In this document: one piece after another, positions 35,469 through 44,041 of the stretch
Layout of the letters: every line of letters begins with the position of its first letter
How positions within the stretch are numbered: position 1 is the first letter of the stretch
Assembly (NCBI GenBank): GCA_965221465.1
Contig: OZ244892.1
Location: forward strand, 2,294,001 to 2,358,000
From: Azophilus sp965221465
Lineage (GTDB): Bacteria > Pseudomonadota > Gammaproteobacteria > Pseudomonadales > Azotimanducaceae
Direction: 5' to 3'
DNA length: 64,000 bases
Notes under the pieces: model-generated
What the model was told of the DNA's origin: nothing
Databases searched by the model: none
The model's input: only the letters and a program-made list of their open reading frames with translations
Position numbers and translations under genes: made by a program

Positions 35469-36132
35469 GGCGCTCGCATTCGCCGATCATGCGAGCGGCC
35501 GCCCGCTTCTCGGCCTCCTTGCGACTCTTGCCGGTGGCCGTCACCGAGACATTCAGTTCCTGCACCTCGCAGGCGACATTGAATACCTGCTCGTGGGGCA
35601 GCCCGGAAACATCGACGGTGCGATATTCCGGGAGTTCGAGCCCCTGTGCCTGCACGCGCTCCTGGAGGATGCTCTTCGGGTCTTTCTGTGCCAGTTCGGC
35701 GAGATTCTCCAGACGGCCGCGGAAAAGGTGCATGATCAGCGTGCGGGCCGCTTCGATGCCGCCGTCTTCGTGTACCGCCCCGATAACGGCCTCCAGCGCA
35801 TCCGCCAGAATCGAGGCCCGGCCTCGCGCACCCGATCGGCGCTCGCCGGCGCCGAGCAGCAGGTGTTCGCCGAGGCCGATTTCCCGCGCCACGTCCACCA
35901 GCGTGTCTCGCCGGATCAGCGATGCCCGCAGCAGGGTGAGGGAATCCTCCCGGTGATGCTCGCGCGTCCGGTGCAGGTGATCGCCAATGACGTAGCCGAG
36001 CACGGCATCGCCCAGAAACTCCAGACGCTCGTTGTGCCGTTGCGATGCGCTGCGATGGGTCAGCGCGCGGACGAGCAGCGCCTCATCCGCGAAGCGATGC
36101 TCGAGCTTTTCCTGGAATGCGGTCAAATCCAA
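35458..36132 (-). CDS. rnc: Ribonuclease III
   Basis: Double-strand-specific endoribonuclease for rRNA and mRNA processing. 224 residues if started at TTG 36132, which overlaps the lepB end by 10 bp; TTG 36126 is another choice, and no ATG or GTG is near. HNERLEFLGDAVLGYVIGDH is the catalytic signature, ASILADALEAVIGAVHEDGG the second acidic site, and a C-terminal dsRBD (DPKSILQERVQAQGLELPEY; GKSRKEAEKRAAARM) follows. The size then matches E. coli (226). Confidence 0.93.
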   Translation of the reverse strand: MDLTAFQEKLEHRFADEALLVRALTHRSASQRHNERLEFLGDAVLGYVIGDHLHRTREHHREDSLTLLRASLIRRDTLVDVAREIGLGEHLLLGAGERRSGARGRASILADALEAVIGAVHEDGGIEAARTLIMHLFRGRLENLAELAQKDPKSILQERVQAQGLELPEYRTVDVSGLPHEQVFNVACEVQELNVSVTATGKSRKEAEKRAAARMIGECERRGI

Positions 36133-36878
36133 CGGTTGCGTTCGAATGTCGGCCAATTCAGCCCCGGCGCCTTGTGCACCCAGATCGCCACCGCCTTGCC
36201 GACGATCTTTGCTTCCGAGACGAACTTCCAGCGGCGGCTGTCGTCGCTTCGGTCCCGGTTGTCGCCCATGACGAAATAGGATTCTTCGGGGACCACCCAC
36301 TCCTGGGTGCGACCCTCGGTCGGGTACCGGTAGGTGGTATGGGCGTCCACGTCGAACGTCTCGCGGTATTCCCGTACCGGCACGGCGTTGCGGCCGATCA
36401 CGTCGTGGAATTCCCGCACGAATTCGTAGCGCGCACGCTCCCCGTTGATATAGAGCGCCTTGTTCTCGTAGCGGATGTGATCGCCCGGCAGGCCGACCAC
36501 CCGCTTGATGAAATAGCGCGAGTCGTGGGGCGGAATGAACACCATGATGTCGCCCCGCTCCGGCGCGCCGATTTCGAAAACCTTGGTTCCGAGAACCGGC
36601 AGGCGTATCCCGTAGGCGTACTTGTTGACCAGAATGAAATCCCCCACCTCGAGCGTCGGCACCATGGATTCCGAGGGAATCTGGTAGGGTTCGCCGAGAA
36701 AGCTGCGCATCGCCAGAACGAACACCAGCACCGGGAAGAAGGAACGGGCGTACTCCACCAGCGCCGATGCGGACCGGTCCGCCTCGCGGCGCGGCTTCAA
36801 CACCAGAACGTCGAACAGCCAGATGCCCCCGCTGATCAGGACCGCCCAGGTAAGCAATAGCGGATAGTCGATGTCCAT
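36123..36878 (-). CDS. lepB: Signal peptidase I
   Basis: Removes signal peptides from exported preproteins at the periplasmic face of the inner membrane. 251 residues with two N-terminal membrane segments (DYPLLLTWAVLISGGIWLFD; FFPVLVFVLAMRSFLGEPYQ). Catalytic Ser in PSESMVPTLEVGDFILVNKY and Lys in RYFIKRVVGLPGDHI; GDNRDRSDDSR is the conserved box E. It lies 27 bp after lepA. Confidence 0.95.
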   Translation of the reverse strand: MDIDYPLLLTWAVLISGGIWLFDVLVLKPRREADRSASALVEYARSFFPVLVFVLAMRSFLGEPYQIPSESMVPTLEVGDFILVNKYAYGIRLPVLGTKVFEIGAPERGDIMVFIPPHDSRYFIKRVVGLPGDHIRYENKALYINGERARYEFVREFHDVIGRNAVPVREYRETFDVDAHTTYRYPTEGRTQEWVVPEESYFVMGDNRDRSDDSRRWKFVSEAKIVGKAVAIWVHKAPGLNWPTFERNRWI

Positions 36879-36905
36879 CTGTACCTCCAGCGCGGAATCG
36901 CCCCG

Positions 36906-38696
36906 TCAGTCGATCTTCAGGGCCGCCAGAAACGCTTCCTTCGGCACCTCCACGCGGCCGACCTGTTTCATGCGCTTTTTTCCGGCCTTCTGTTTTTCGA
37001 GCAGTTTCTTCTTGCGCGTCACGTCGCCTCCGTAGCATTTCGCCGTGACGTTCTTGCGCAGCGCCTTGACCGTCCGGCGCGCGACGATCTGCCCGCCGAT
37101 GGCCGCCTGGATGGCGACGGCGAACATCTGTCTCGGAATCAGCCCCTGCATGGTCTCCACCAGTTGCCGGCCCCGACTCTGCGCGTGGTCGCGATGCACG
37201 ATCACGGCCAGGGCGTCCACGCGTTCGCCGTTGATCAGTATATCCAGCTTGACGAGGCTCGACACCGCAAATCGCAGAAAGCCGTAGTCCAGCGAACCGA
37301 AACCGCGGCTGACCGACTTCAGGCGGTCGAAGAAATCCATGACGACCTCGTTCATGGGTATCTCCCAGGTCATCGAGACCTGGCCGGCGGAGAACTGCAT
37401 GTTCTTCTGCACGCCCCGGCGCTCCACGCAGAGATTGATGGCATTGCCGACGAACTCCTGGGGCACCAGAACATTCACCTCGGCGATGGGTTCCCTGAGC
37501 GTCACGTAATGCGCCGGCAATGCCGACGGGTTGTCGACTTCGACCACCGAACCGTCCGGCATTTCCGCTTCGTAGATCACGGTGGGCGCCGACGTGATCA
37601 GGTCGAGATCGTACTCGCGTTCGAGCCGCTGCTGCACGATCTCCATGTGCAGGAGCCCCAGGAAACCGCACCGAAAGCCGAAGCCGAGGGCATCCGACGT
37701 TTCAGGCTCGTAGAAAAGCGACGCATCGTTCAGCGTCAGCTTCTCGAGCGCCGCCCGAAAGTCCTCGAAACGATCCGAGTTCACGGGGAAGAGGCCCGCG
37801 TAGACCTGGGGTTTGATCTTTGCAAAGCCGGGCAGCGCCGCTGCATCGCGGTGGCTTGCCAGCAGCAACGTGTCTCCCACCGGCGCGCCGCGAATATCCT
37901 TGATGCCGGCAATGACGTAACCCACTTCCCCGGCGCCGAGGGACGCGGTGGCGGATCGCTTCGGACGGAAACAACCGACCTCGTCGACGATGTGTACCTT
38001 GTCCGTCGACTTGACGACAATCCGGTCGCCCTTGGCGACACGTCCCGTCACCACACGCACCAGGGAGACGATGCCCAGGTAATTGTCGAACCAGGAGTCG
38101 ACGATCAATGCCTTGAACGGTTCTCCCGGCTGCGTTTCCGGCGGCGGGATTCGCTCCACGAGTTGCTCGAGAAGGGCCGGCACGCCCTGCCCGGTCTTGG
38201 CGCTCACCTGCAACGCGAAATCTGTCGGCAACCCGATAATGTCCTCGATTTCCCGCGCGACGCGCTCGGGTTCCGCCTGTACGAGGTCGATCTTGTTGAG
38301 CACCGGCAGCACTTCGAGGCCGGTCTCGATGGCCGTGTAGCAGTTGGCGACGGATTGCGCCTCGACGCCCTGCGCGGCATCGACAACGAGCAGGGCGCCC
38401 TCGCAGGCGGCCAGCGACCGGGAGACCTCGTAGCTGAAATCGACGTGCCCCGGCGTATCGATCAGGTTGAACTGGTAGGAGCGGCCGTTCGCCGCCTCGT
38501 AGTCCAGGGTGACGCACTGCGCCTTGATGGTGATGCCCCGTTCCCGCTCCAGTTCCATGGAATCGAGAACCTGATCGGCCATTTCCCGCTCGCTCAGGGC
38601 CCCGCAATGCTGAATGAGGCGGTCCGACAGGGTCGACTTGCCGTGGTCGATGTGCGCGATGATGGAAAAGTTGCGAATGTGATCGAGGCTCTGCAA
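36906..38696 (-). CDS. lepA: Elongation factor 4 (LepA)
   Basis: Ribosome-associated GTPase affecting back-translocation and 30S biogenesis. 596 residues from TTG 38696; an in-frame TGA shortly upstream leaves this as the only start that keeps MQSLDHIRNFSIIAHIDHGK intact. G1 AHIDHGKST, G3 IDTPGHVDFSYEV, G4 NKIDL, and the LepA-specific C-terminus (RVDALAVIVHRDHAQSRGRQ, RKNVTAKCYGGDVTRKKKLL). First gene of the lepA-lepB-rnc-era-recO unit. Confidence 0.96.
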   Translation of the reverse strand: MQSLDHIRNFSIIAHIDHGKSTLSDRLIQHCGALSEREMADQVLDSMELERERGITIKAQCVTLDYEAANGRSYQFNLIDTPGHVDFSYEVSRSLAACEGALLVVDAAQGVEAQSVANCYTAIETGLEVLPVLNKIDLVQAEPERVAREIEDIIGLPTDFALQVSAKTGQGVPALLEQLVERIPPPETQPGEPFKALIVDSWFDNYLGIVSLVRVVTGRVAKGDRIVVKSTDKVHIVDEVGCFRPKRSATASLGAGEVGYVIAGIKDIRGAPVGDTLLLASHRDAAALPGFAKIKPQVYAGLFPVNSDRFEDFRAALEKLTLNDASLFYEPETSDALGFGFRCGFLGLLHMEIVQQRLEREYDLDLITSAPTVIYEAEMPDGSVVEVDNPSALPAHYVTLREPIAEVNVLVPQEFVGNAINLCVERRGVQKNMQFSAGQVSMTWEIPMNEVVMDFFDRLKSVSRGFGSLDYGFLRFAVSSLVKLDILINGERVDALAVIVHRDHAQSRGRQLVETMQGLIPRQMFAVAIQAAIGGQIVARRTVKALRKNVTAKCYGGDVTRKKKLLEKQKAGKKRMKQVGRVEVPKEAFLAALKID

Positions 38697-38834
38697 CTGG
38701 GGTCATACCCGGCATAAAAGCGGCGGCGAGTGTAGATGAAAGCCCCGTTTCAAGCCAACGGAGGAACTGTGGCCGCCAATAGCAGCGCAAGCACTTACGT
38801 GTACAGCAGTCCGCCTCCAATGGGACATAGTTCC

Positions 38835-39015
38835 CAAGTCATTGATTTTATTGAATTCGTTAACGTGAGGAATCGTTCCTTCGATCCGGCTCCGAGAACC
38901 GGTATGCGGTACGTGCATGCGGCGCACCAAGCGGCGGCGCTTACCGCTACGATAGGCGCAAGCGCGAGCCCGAACAGCGCCGCATACACGCACCGCACAC
39001 CGGTTCTCTCCCAGC
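38835..39015. repeat. Dispersed hairpin element, copy B
   Basis: Starts CAAGTCATTGATTTTATTGA and holds 32-base arms at 38,894-38,925 and 38,977-39,008 (29 of 32 positions paired) around a 51-base loop. It occupies most of the 387-bp gap between the protease gene and lepA. Read leftward it stays open (IVAVSAAAWCAACTYRIPVL), as do the other copies, but nothing shows that this is translated. Confidence 0.85.
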
Positions 39016-39083
39016 GAGCCTTTGTTGCTTGCGCCTTTCGTCCGGGCAAGTCAGCCCGCAAAGGGGAGGCTTGGCGCCTCGGG

Positions 39084-40436
39084 CTACTCGGGTACCTTCA
39101 ACGGAACGAACAGCGGCCGTTCTCCGCGAACGATCAACACCGAGACGCTGCGGCCCCGCGGCAGTGACTTGGCGATCTCGTCGAAGCGTTCGAGGCTGTC
39201 CACGGTTTTGTTGTCGAGCTTGGTGATGATGTCGCGTTGCCTTATCCCGGCCTCGCTGGCCGGCCCTTCGGAGCGCACCACCACGACACCGCCATCCAGG
39301 TTCAATCGCTCGCGCGTCGCATCCGGCAGCGCCTCGACGACGAGACCCAGTTCCGACGGTTCGGAGCCTCCCGGGGCGCGCTGTGCCAGCGTGGCGTCGG
39401 GCAACTCGCCGATTTCGAGTTCGAGCGTCATCTTCGCGCCTTCGCGCACCAGGCCGATTCTTGCCTGGCTCTCCGGCGCGGCGCGGCCGACGTAGTGCGG
39501 CAGTTCTTCCCAACGATCGATGCCCTGGCCGTTGAACTCGGTAATGATGTCGCCGGCCAGCAAGCCGCCCTTTTCGCCCGGGCTGTCGGGGAAGACCCGG
39601 GTAATCAGCGCTCCCCGGGGCTGTTCGAGCCCGAAGCTCTCGGCAAGCTCGCGGTTGACCTGCTGAATCTCCACGCCGAGCCAGCCTCTGGAAACCCGTC
39701 CCGAGCTCTTCAATTGATCGGCAACTTCCATGGCCACGTCGATGGGAACGGCGAACGACATCCCCATGTAGCCCCCCGAACTGGAGTAGATCTGTGAATT
39801 GATACCCACGACCTCGCCATCGAGATTGAAGAGCGGGCCCCCGGAATTGCCCGGGTTGATGGCGACGTCCGACTGAATGAACGGCACGTAGTTCTCGTTC
39901 CGCAAGCTGCGCCCCTTGCCGCTGACGATACCCGCGGTCACCGAATACTCGAAACCGAAGGGCGACCCGATGGCCAGCACCCATTCGCCCACCTTGAGGT
40001 CGGCGGAACTGCCGATCGTCACCGGTTGCAGGTTTTCGGCCTCCACTTTCAGGATGGCCAGGTCCGACCCGGGGTCGGCGCCCACCACGGTGGCATCGAG
40101 TTCGCGGCGGTCGCTCAAGCGCACCACCACCTCGTCGGCCTGCCCCACCACGTGATTGTTCGTCAATATGTAACCGTCGCTCGTGATGACGAAGCCGGAA
40201 CCCTGGGATTGGCGGGGAGCGTCGGGTTGCGGAACACCCGGCCCCGGGAAGAATCGCCGGAACAGGTCTTCGAGTTCCTCGGGGCGCCGCGACGGCTGTT
40301 GTACCCGGCGCTCGGTGCTGATGTTGACCACCGACGCCGAGTGCGCTTCCACCAGCCCTGTAAAGTCAGGCAGTTCGACGGCCGCCGCGCTGCCCGCCAT
40401 CGCCAGACCGGCCATGGCGAATAATGCCCCTTTCAT
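39084..40436 (-). CDS. mucD: DegP/MucD-type periplasmic serine protease
   Basis: HtrA-family envelope quality-control protease, 450 residues with a signal peptide (GALFAMAGLAMAGSAAAVEL). Catalytic triad: His in YILTNNHVVGQADEV, Asp in GADPGSDLAILKVEAENL, Ser in AINPGNSGGPLFNLDGEVVG. Two PDZ domains follow (GWLGVEIQQVNRELAESFGL; VVVVRSEGPASEAGIRQRDI). In Pseudomonas this gene ends the algU-mucABCD locus beside lepA, and the same neighbour is present here. An rseC-like gene precedes it by 10 bp. Confidence 0.93.
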   Translation of the reverse strand: MKGALFAMAGLAMAGSAAAVELPDFTGLVEAHSASVVNISTERRVQQPSRRPEELEDLFRRFFPGPGVPQPDAPRQSQGSGFVITSDGYILTNNHVVGQADEVVVRLSDRRELDATVVGADPGSDLAILKVEAENLQPVTIGSSADLKVGEWVLAIGSPFGFEYSVTAGIVSGKGRSLRNENYVPFIQSDVAINPGNSGGPLFNLDGEVVGINSQIYSSSGGYMGMSFAVPIDVAMEVADQLKSSGRVSRGWLGVEIQQVNRELAESFGLEQPRGALITRVFPDSPGEKGGLLAGDIITEFNGQGIDRWEELPHYVGRAAPESQARIGLVREGAKMTLELEIGELPDATLAQRAPGGSEPSELGLVVEALPDATRERLNLDGGVVVVRSEGPASEAGIRQRDIITKLDNKTVDSLERFDEIAKSLPRGRSVSVLIVRGERPLFVPLKVPE

Positions 40437-40446
40437 TCCAGTGTCC

Positions 40447-40752
40447 TCATGCAGAATCCTTTGCCAGCCAGGCGTCCAACCGCGAACCCACGCGGGCTAC
40501 CGTGGCGGACGCACCCACAAACAACAGGATCGCCCACCAGGCCCGGCCGGCTCCCAGTGTAGCGACAAGCCAGCCCCCGGCAAGCAGCAGGGCAACGGGA
40601 ATCCCCAGGCAGACGCCCGCCGCCACGTTGAGGCGCCAGCCGGACACCGCCGGAGGCTGAACGGCCATCGCTATCGAGCAGCCCCGACATGCAGAACACC
40701 CGTCGCGTTGTCCCGTGGGATTCAGTGCTGCTTTGCTACCGGGCCGGGGCAT
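40447..40752 (-). CDS. RseC/MucC-like membrane protein, short
   Basis: 101 residues from ATG 40752. A Cys-rich N-terminus (GCSACRGCS) is followed by two hydrophobic helices (LNVAAGVCLGIPVALLLAGG; ILLFVGASATVARVG), the layout of RseC/MucC, which is about 150 residues in E. coli. Location just upstream of the mucD-type gene supports the call; low similarity and the short length make it tentative. Its start lies about 126 bp from the divergent nadB. Confidence 0.5.
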   Translation of the reverse strand: MPRPGSKAALNPTGQRDGCSACRGCSIAMAVQPPAVSGWRLNVAAGVCLGIPVALLLAGGWLVATLGAGRAWWAILLFVGASATVARVGSRLDAWLAKDSA

Positions 40753-40878
40753 GGCACCGAAGGCTTTCAGAAATCCGCTCCGAACACAACCGGCGGCGCA
40801 ATCCGATGGGCCGGCTGCGATGCGAGTCGTTCTATAATCGAACGCCAACAGGGCCAGATTCCTGACCGCAAAGCGATC

Positions 40879-42498
40879 GTGACACAGCGCTTCTCCACCG
40901 ACGTCCTCATTATCGGAGGCGGCGCCGCCGGCCTGTCGGCGGCATTGCACCTCGCGCCCCACGCCCGCGTAACCGTACTGTGCAAGGGCAGCGTCGACAG
41001 CGGTTCCTCCCACTGGGCGCAGGGCGGCGTGGCGGCAGTCACGAACCCGGAGGACAGCTTCGAATCGCACGTGGAAGATACCCTTTCCGCCGGAGCCGGG
41101 CTATGCGACCGTGAGATCGTCGAATTCACCGTCGCCGGCGCCCCTGCCGCCATTGGCCGTCTCGCAGAGCAGGGCGTCGCCTTCGACCGCGCCGACAACG
41201 AATACCACCTGACCCGCGAGGGCGGGCACCGCTTCCGGCGCGTGCTGCACGTTGCCGACGCCACCGGCGAAGCGATCGTCACCCGCTTGACGGAGCGGGT
41301 GCTCGACGCGCCAAACATCGATCTGTTGGACGACCGGGTCGCCATCGACCTGATCAATCTGAGCCGCCTCGGACGTTACGCCAACCGCTGCGCCGGCGCC
41401 TACGTGCTGAACCGCACCACCGGGCGCGTCGAGGTCTTCCAGGCCCGTTTCGTCATTCTCGCCACCGGGGGCGCAAGCAAGGTCTATCTCTACACCAGCA
41501 ATCCGGACAGTTCCACCGGCGACGGCATCGCCATGGCCTGGCGCGCCGGTTGCCGCATCGCCAACATGGAGTTCAACCAGTTTCATCCCACCTGTCTGTA
41601 TCACCCCCACGCCAAGTCGTTCCTGATTTCCGAGGCGGTGCGCGGCGAAGGCGGAATACTGACGCTGCCCGACGGCAACCGCTTCATGGACGCGTTCGAT
41701 GCCCGGGCGGAACTCGCTCCCAGGGATATCGTGGCCCGCGCGATCGATCACGAGATGAAGCGGCTCGGCGCCGACTGCATTTATCTCGACATCAGTCACC
41801 GTCCGAGGCAGTTCGTGCTGGAACACTTCCCCACGATCTCAGAACGCTGCCGCCGCTTCGGCATCGACATCGCCTCCGAACCCATTCCCGTCGTGCCCGC
41901 CGCTCACTACACCTGCGGCGGCGTGCTCGTTGACCGCCACGGCCAGACCGACGTGCCGGGGCTCTACGCCATCGGCGAAGTGAGCTGCACCGGGGTGCAC
42001 GGCGCCAACCGGCTGGCGAGCAACTCGCTGCTGGAATGCCTGGTGTTCGCCGATGTGGCAGCGGAGCAGATACGGGGGCAACTCGACCGTCCCTTCGACG
42101 CGGTACGGCTTCCCCACTGGGACGAGACCCAGGTCACCGATTCCGACGAAGACGTGATCCTCGCCCACAACTGGGACGAACTGCGCCGCTTCATGTGGAA
42201 CTACGTCGGCATCGTTCGAACCAACAAGCGCCTGACCCGGGCGCTGCACCGGGTCGACCTGCTAAAACAGGAGGTGCACGAGTTCTACAGCCACTACCGG
42301 GTCAGCAACGACCTCATCGAGTTGCGCAACCTGATCGACGTGGCCGAACTGATCATCCACTCCGCACTGCAGCGCCGGGAAAGCCGCGGCCTGCATTTCA
42401 ACCTGGACTATCCGCAAACCCTGGACCGGGCCGAAGACACGATTCTGTTCCCGGGTGCGGAAAAGCGCCTGGACCTGGTCAGGCCGGCGGCGCCTTGA
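40879..42498 (+). CDS. nadB: L-aspartate oxidase
   Basis: FAD enzyme making iminoaspartate for quinolinate and NAD synthesis. 539 residues from GTG 40879. FAD fold TDVLIIGGGAAGLSAALHLA; GSVDSGSSHWAQGGVAAVTN; substrate loop REGGHRFRRVLHVADATGEA; NMEFNQFHPTCLYHPHAKSF; FLISEAVRGEGGIL; HYTCGGVLVDRHGQTDVPGL and GANRLASNSLLECLVF, all as in NadB of the succinate dehydrogenase/fumarate reductase family. In Pseudomonas nadB flanks the algU-muc genes; here the sigma/anti-sigma genes are missing between nadB and the rseC-like gene. Confidence 0.96.
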   Translation: MTQRFSTDVLIIGGGAAGLSAALHLAPHARVTVLCKGSVDSGSSHWAQGGVAAVTNPEDSFESHVEDTLSAGAGLCDREIVEFTVAGAPAAIGRLAEQGVAFDRADNEYHLTREGGHRFRRVLHVADATGEAIVTRLTERVLDAPNIDLLDDRVAIDLINLSRLGRYANRCAGAYVLNRTTGRVEVFQARFVILATGGASKVYLYTSNPDSSTGDGIAMAWRAGCRIANMEFNQFHPTCLYHPHAKSFLISEAVRGEGGILTLPDGNRFMDAFDARAELAPRDIVARAIDHEMKRLGADCIYLDISHRPRQFVLEHFPTISERCRRFGIDIASEPIPVVPAAHYTCGGVLVDRHGQTDVPGLYAIGEVSCTGVHGANRLASNSLLECLVFADVAAEQIRGQLDRPFDAVRLPHWDETQVTDSDEDVILAHNWDELRRFMWNYVGIVRTNKRLTRALHRVDLLKQEVHEFYSHYRVSNDLIELRNLIDVAELIIHSALQRRESRGLHFNLDYPQTLDRAEDTILFPGAEKRLDLVRPAAP

Positions 42499-42520
42499 CC
42501 GCTCATTCCGCGGCGGCCCC

Positions 42521-42829
42521 TCAGGATACCGAGGCTTTCAATTCGCGCCGCAGCCGCGCGTAGTCCTCCTCCGCCAACTCGTCCCGGAAAACCCGGGCGG
42601 TGCGCCATCCCCAATAGACCGTTACCGCAAAGCGCGACAGCCTGATGCGCCTCGGCCGCACCGGAATGCTCAACTGCATCGTCGTTGGCGGCTTTTGCCG
42701 AAAGACCCACAAGCCGAGTAACGCCGCACCCGCATTGCCGAACCAGAACCACCCGCCTGCAACCGCAACCGCGCAGTGCAGCAGCCACTCGAGACGACGA
42801 AGACGCCCGGTTTCAAGGCTGACCAACAT
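42521..42829 (-). CDS. YgfX/CptA-like small membrane protein
   Basis: 102 residues; two adjoining hydrophobic stretches (LEWLLHCAVAVAGGWFWFGN; AGAALLGLWVF) and a basic C-terminal part. It overlaps sdhE by 17 bp, the conserved sdhE-ygfX arrangement. In E. coli YgfX is proposed as the toxin-like partner of SdhE (YgfY). Sequence identity is low, so the call rests on size, topology and neighbour. Confidence 0.65.
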   Translation of the reverse strand: MLVSLETGRLRRLEWLLHCAVAVAGGWFWFGNAGAALLGLWVFRQKPPTTMQLSIPVRPRRIRLSRFAVTVYWGWRTARVFRDELAEEDYARLRRELKASVS

Positions 42830-43109
42830 CGGCGCAGTCTGCGCTTCGCGCCCCGCGAATCAGCGAAACGATGCGGCTCAGCCCTTCGTCAGTCGGATGC
42901 GCAACGCCGCGCAGCCAATCGTGAATCGTCCAGTCATCCTGCTCCAGCAAGCGCGAGTAGGCTTCCCGGTCCGTTGCCGACAACTCGTGGAAACGCTCGC
43001 GGGCAAAGGGCACCAGGGCAAGTTCCACCTCCAGCATGCCCCTGCGGCTGCGCCAGTGGACCTTGCCGTCACCGGATTGCGTTTTCAGCTTCAAATGCGC
43101 ATCGCTCAT
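42813..43109 (-). CDS. sdhE: FAD assembly factor SdhE
   Basis: 98-residue protein that helps covalent flavinylation of succinate dehydrogenase. VHWRSRRGMLEVELALVPFA contains the RGxxE motif, and ELSATDREAYSRLLEQDDWT the second half of the fold. ATG 43109. It lies between nadB and ygfZ on the opposite strand and overlaps the YgfX-like gene downstream. Confidence 0.9.
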   Translation of the reverse strand: MSDAHLKLKTQSGDGKVHWRSRRGMLEVELALVPFARERFHELSATDREAYSRLLEQDDWTIHDWLRGVAHPTDEGLSRIVSLIRGARSADCADVGQP

Positions 43110-43172
43110 CCCTCGACACTAGCAACAAAGCGGGCAACAATCATCCGCCCAAGTCGTCTGGCAGCGTCCGAC

Positions 43173-44033
43173 ATGCACCCGGAAAAACCACCGCAATCTC
43201 TCACACCACAAGGCGGCGCCGGTGCCGGCCTCGTCCTTCTCGACGACTGCGGCGTCCTGGGATTCGACGGCGCGGACGCCGCCGGCTTCCTGCAGGGTTA
43301 CCTCACCACCGACACGGCCGAACTCGGCAAAAGGCCGCAATTCACCGCCATCTGCAACATCAAGGGCCGCGTCCTGTGTACGGGATACGCATGGCTCGAG
43401 GACAGTGCGGTATTGCTCGTCATGCACCGGTCCCTGTGCCCGATCGTGCAGGATTTCCTGCGTCCGTACCTGGCGTTTTCGAAAACGGCCGCATCGGAAC
43501 TGCCATCCACAGTGATCGGGGCCTTGCGCGCCGAGCCCCGAGCAGGGCAGTTCGACCCGCCCCGGGGCGGGCAGCTCGACGACGACCGGCACTTGTTCGT
43601 CGTCGATGAGCAAACCGCCGAACAAATCCTGAAGAGCGAACCGAATCTCGAACGGACAACCTGGAACGAAGCGCTGATCGAACGGCGCGAAGTGTGGATC
43701 GAGGCAGCCACCAGCGGGCGCTTTCTGCCGCAGATGCTCGGCCTCGACGAGCGCGGCGCGGTCAGCTTCACCAAAGGCTGCTACCTCGGCCAGGAGGTCG
43801 TCGCCCGCGCACAGCACCGGGGCAAGGTAAAGCGTCAACTCGCGGCGCTAAGCTGGACCGGCCTGCCCCCACCCCCCGGCGCCGCCATCCAAGCCAACGG
43901 CCGGGAAGTCGGCACCGTCGTCGCAACGGCGGGAACCGACGCAGCAGGCCAGGCGCTCGCCGTACTGGTTCGCGACCAAACCGGTCCGTTCTCCTCCACC
44001 GACTCCGATACCCGGTTCCATCAACCGGCCTGA
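43173..44033 (+). CDS. ygfZ: Folate-binding Fe-S cluster maturation protein YgfZ
   Basis: Folate-dependent protein supporting assembly of certain Fe-S enzymes. 286 residues from ATG 43173. SFTKGCYLGQEVVARAQHRG carries the signature K-G-C-Y-x-G-Q-E; GFDGADAAGFLQGYLTTDTA and GRVLCTGYAWLED are further family segments of the glycine-cleavage T-protein fold. It is divergent from sdhE and convergent with mmsB. Confidence 0.92.
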   Translation: MHPEKPPQSLTPQGGAGAGLVLLDDCGVLGFDGADAAGFLQGYLTTDTAELGKRPQFTAICNIKGRVLCTGYAWLEDSAVLLVMHRSLCPIVQDFLRPYLAFSKTAASELPSTVIGALRAEPRAGQFDPPRGGQLDDDRHLFVVDEQTAEQILKSEPNLERTTWNEALIERREVWIEAATSGRFLPQMLGLDERGAVSFTKGCYLGQEVVARAQHRGKVKRQLAALSWTGLPPPPGAAIQANGREVGTVVATAGTDAAGQALAVLVRDQTGPFSSTDSDTRFHQPA

Positions 44034-44041
44034 CCCCGCCG

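Noticed and set aside
38835..39015. Conserved leftward reading frame in the hairpin repeat copies
   Set aside because: The frame stays open in three copies, but the copies are nearly identical DNA and no start or RBS is conserved; pairing of the arms explains the conservation better.
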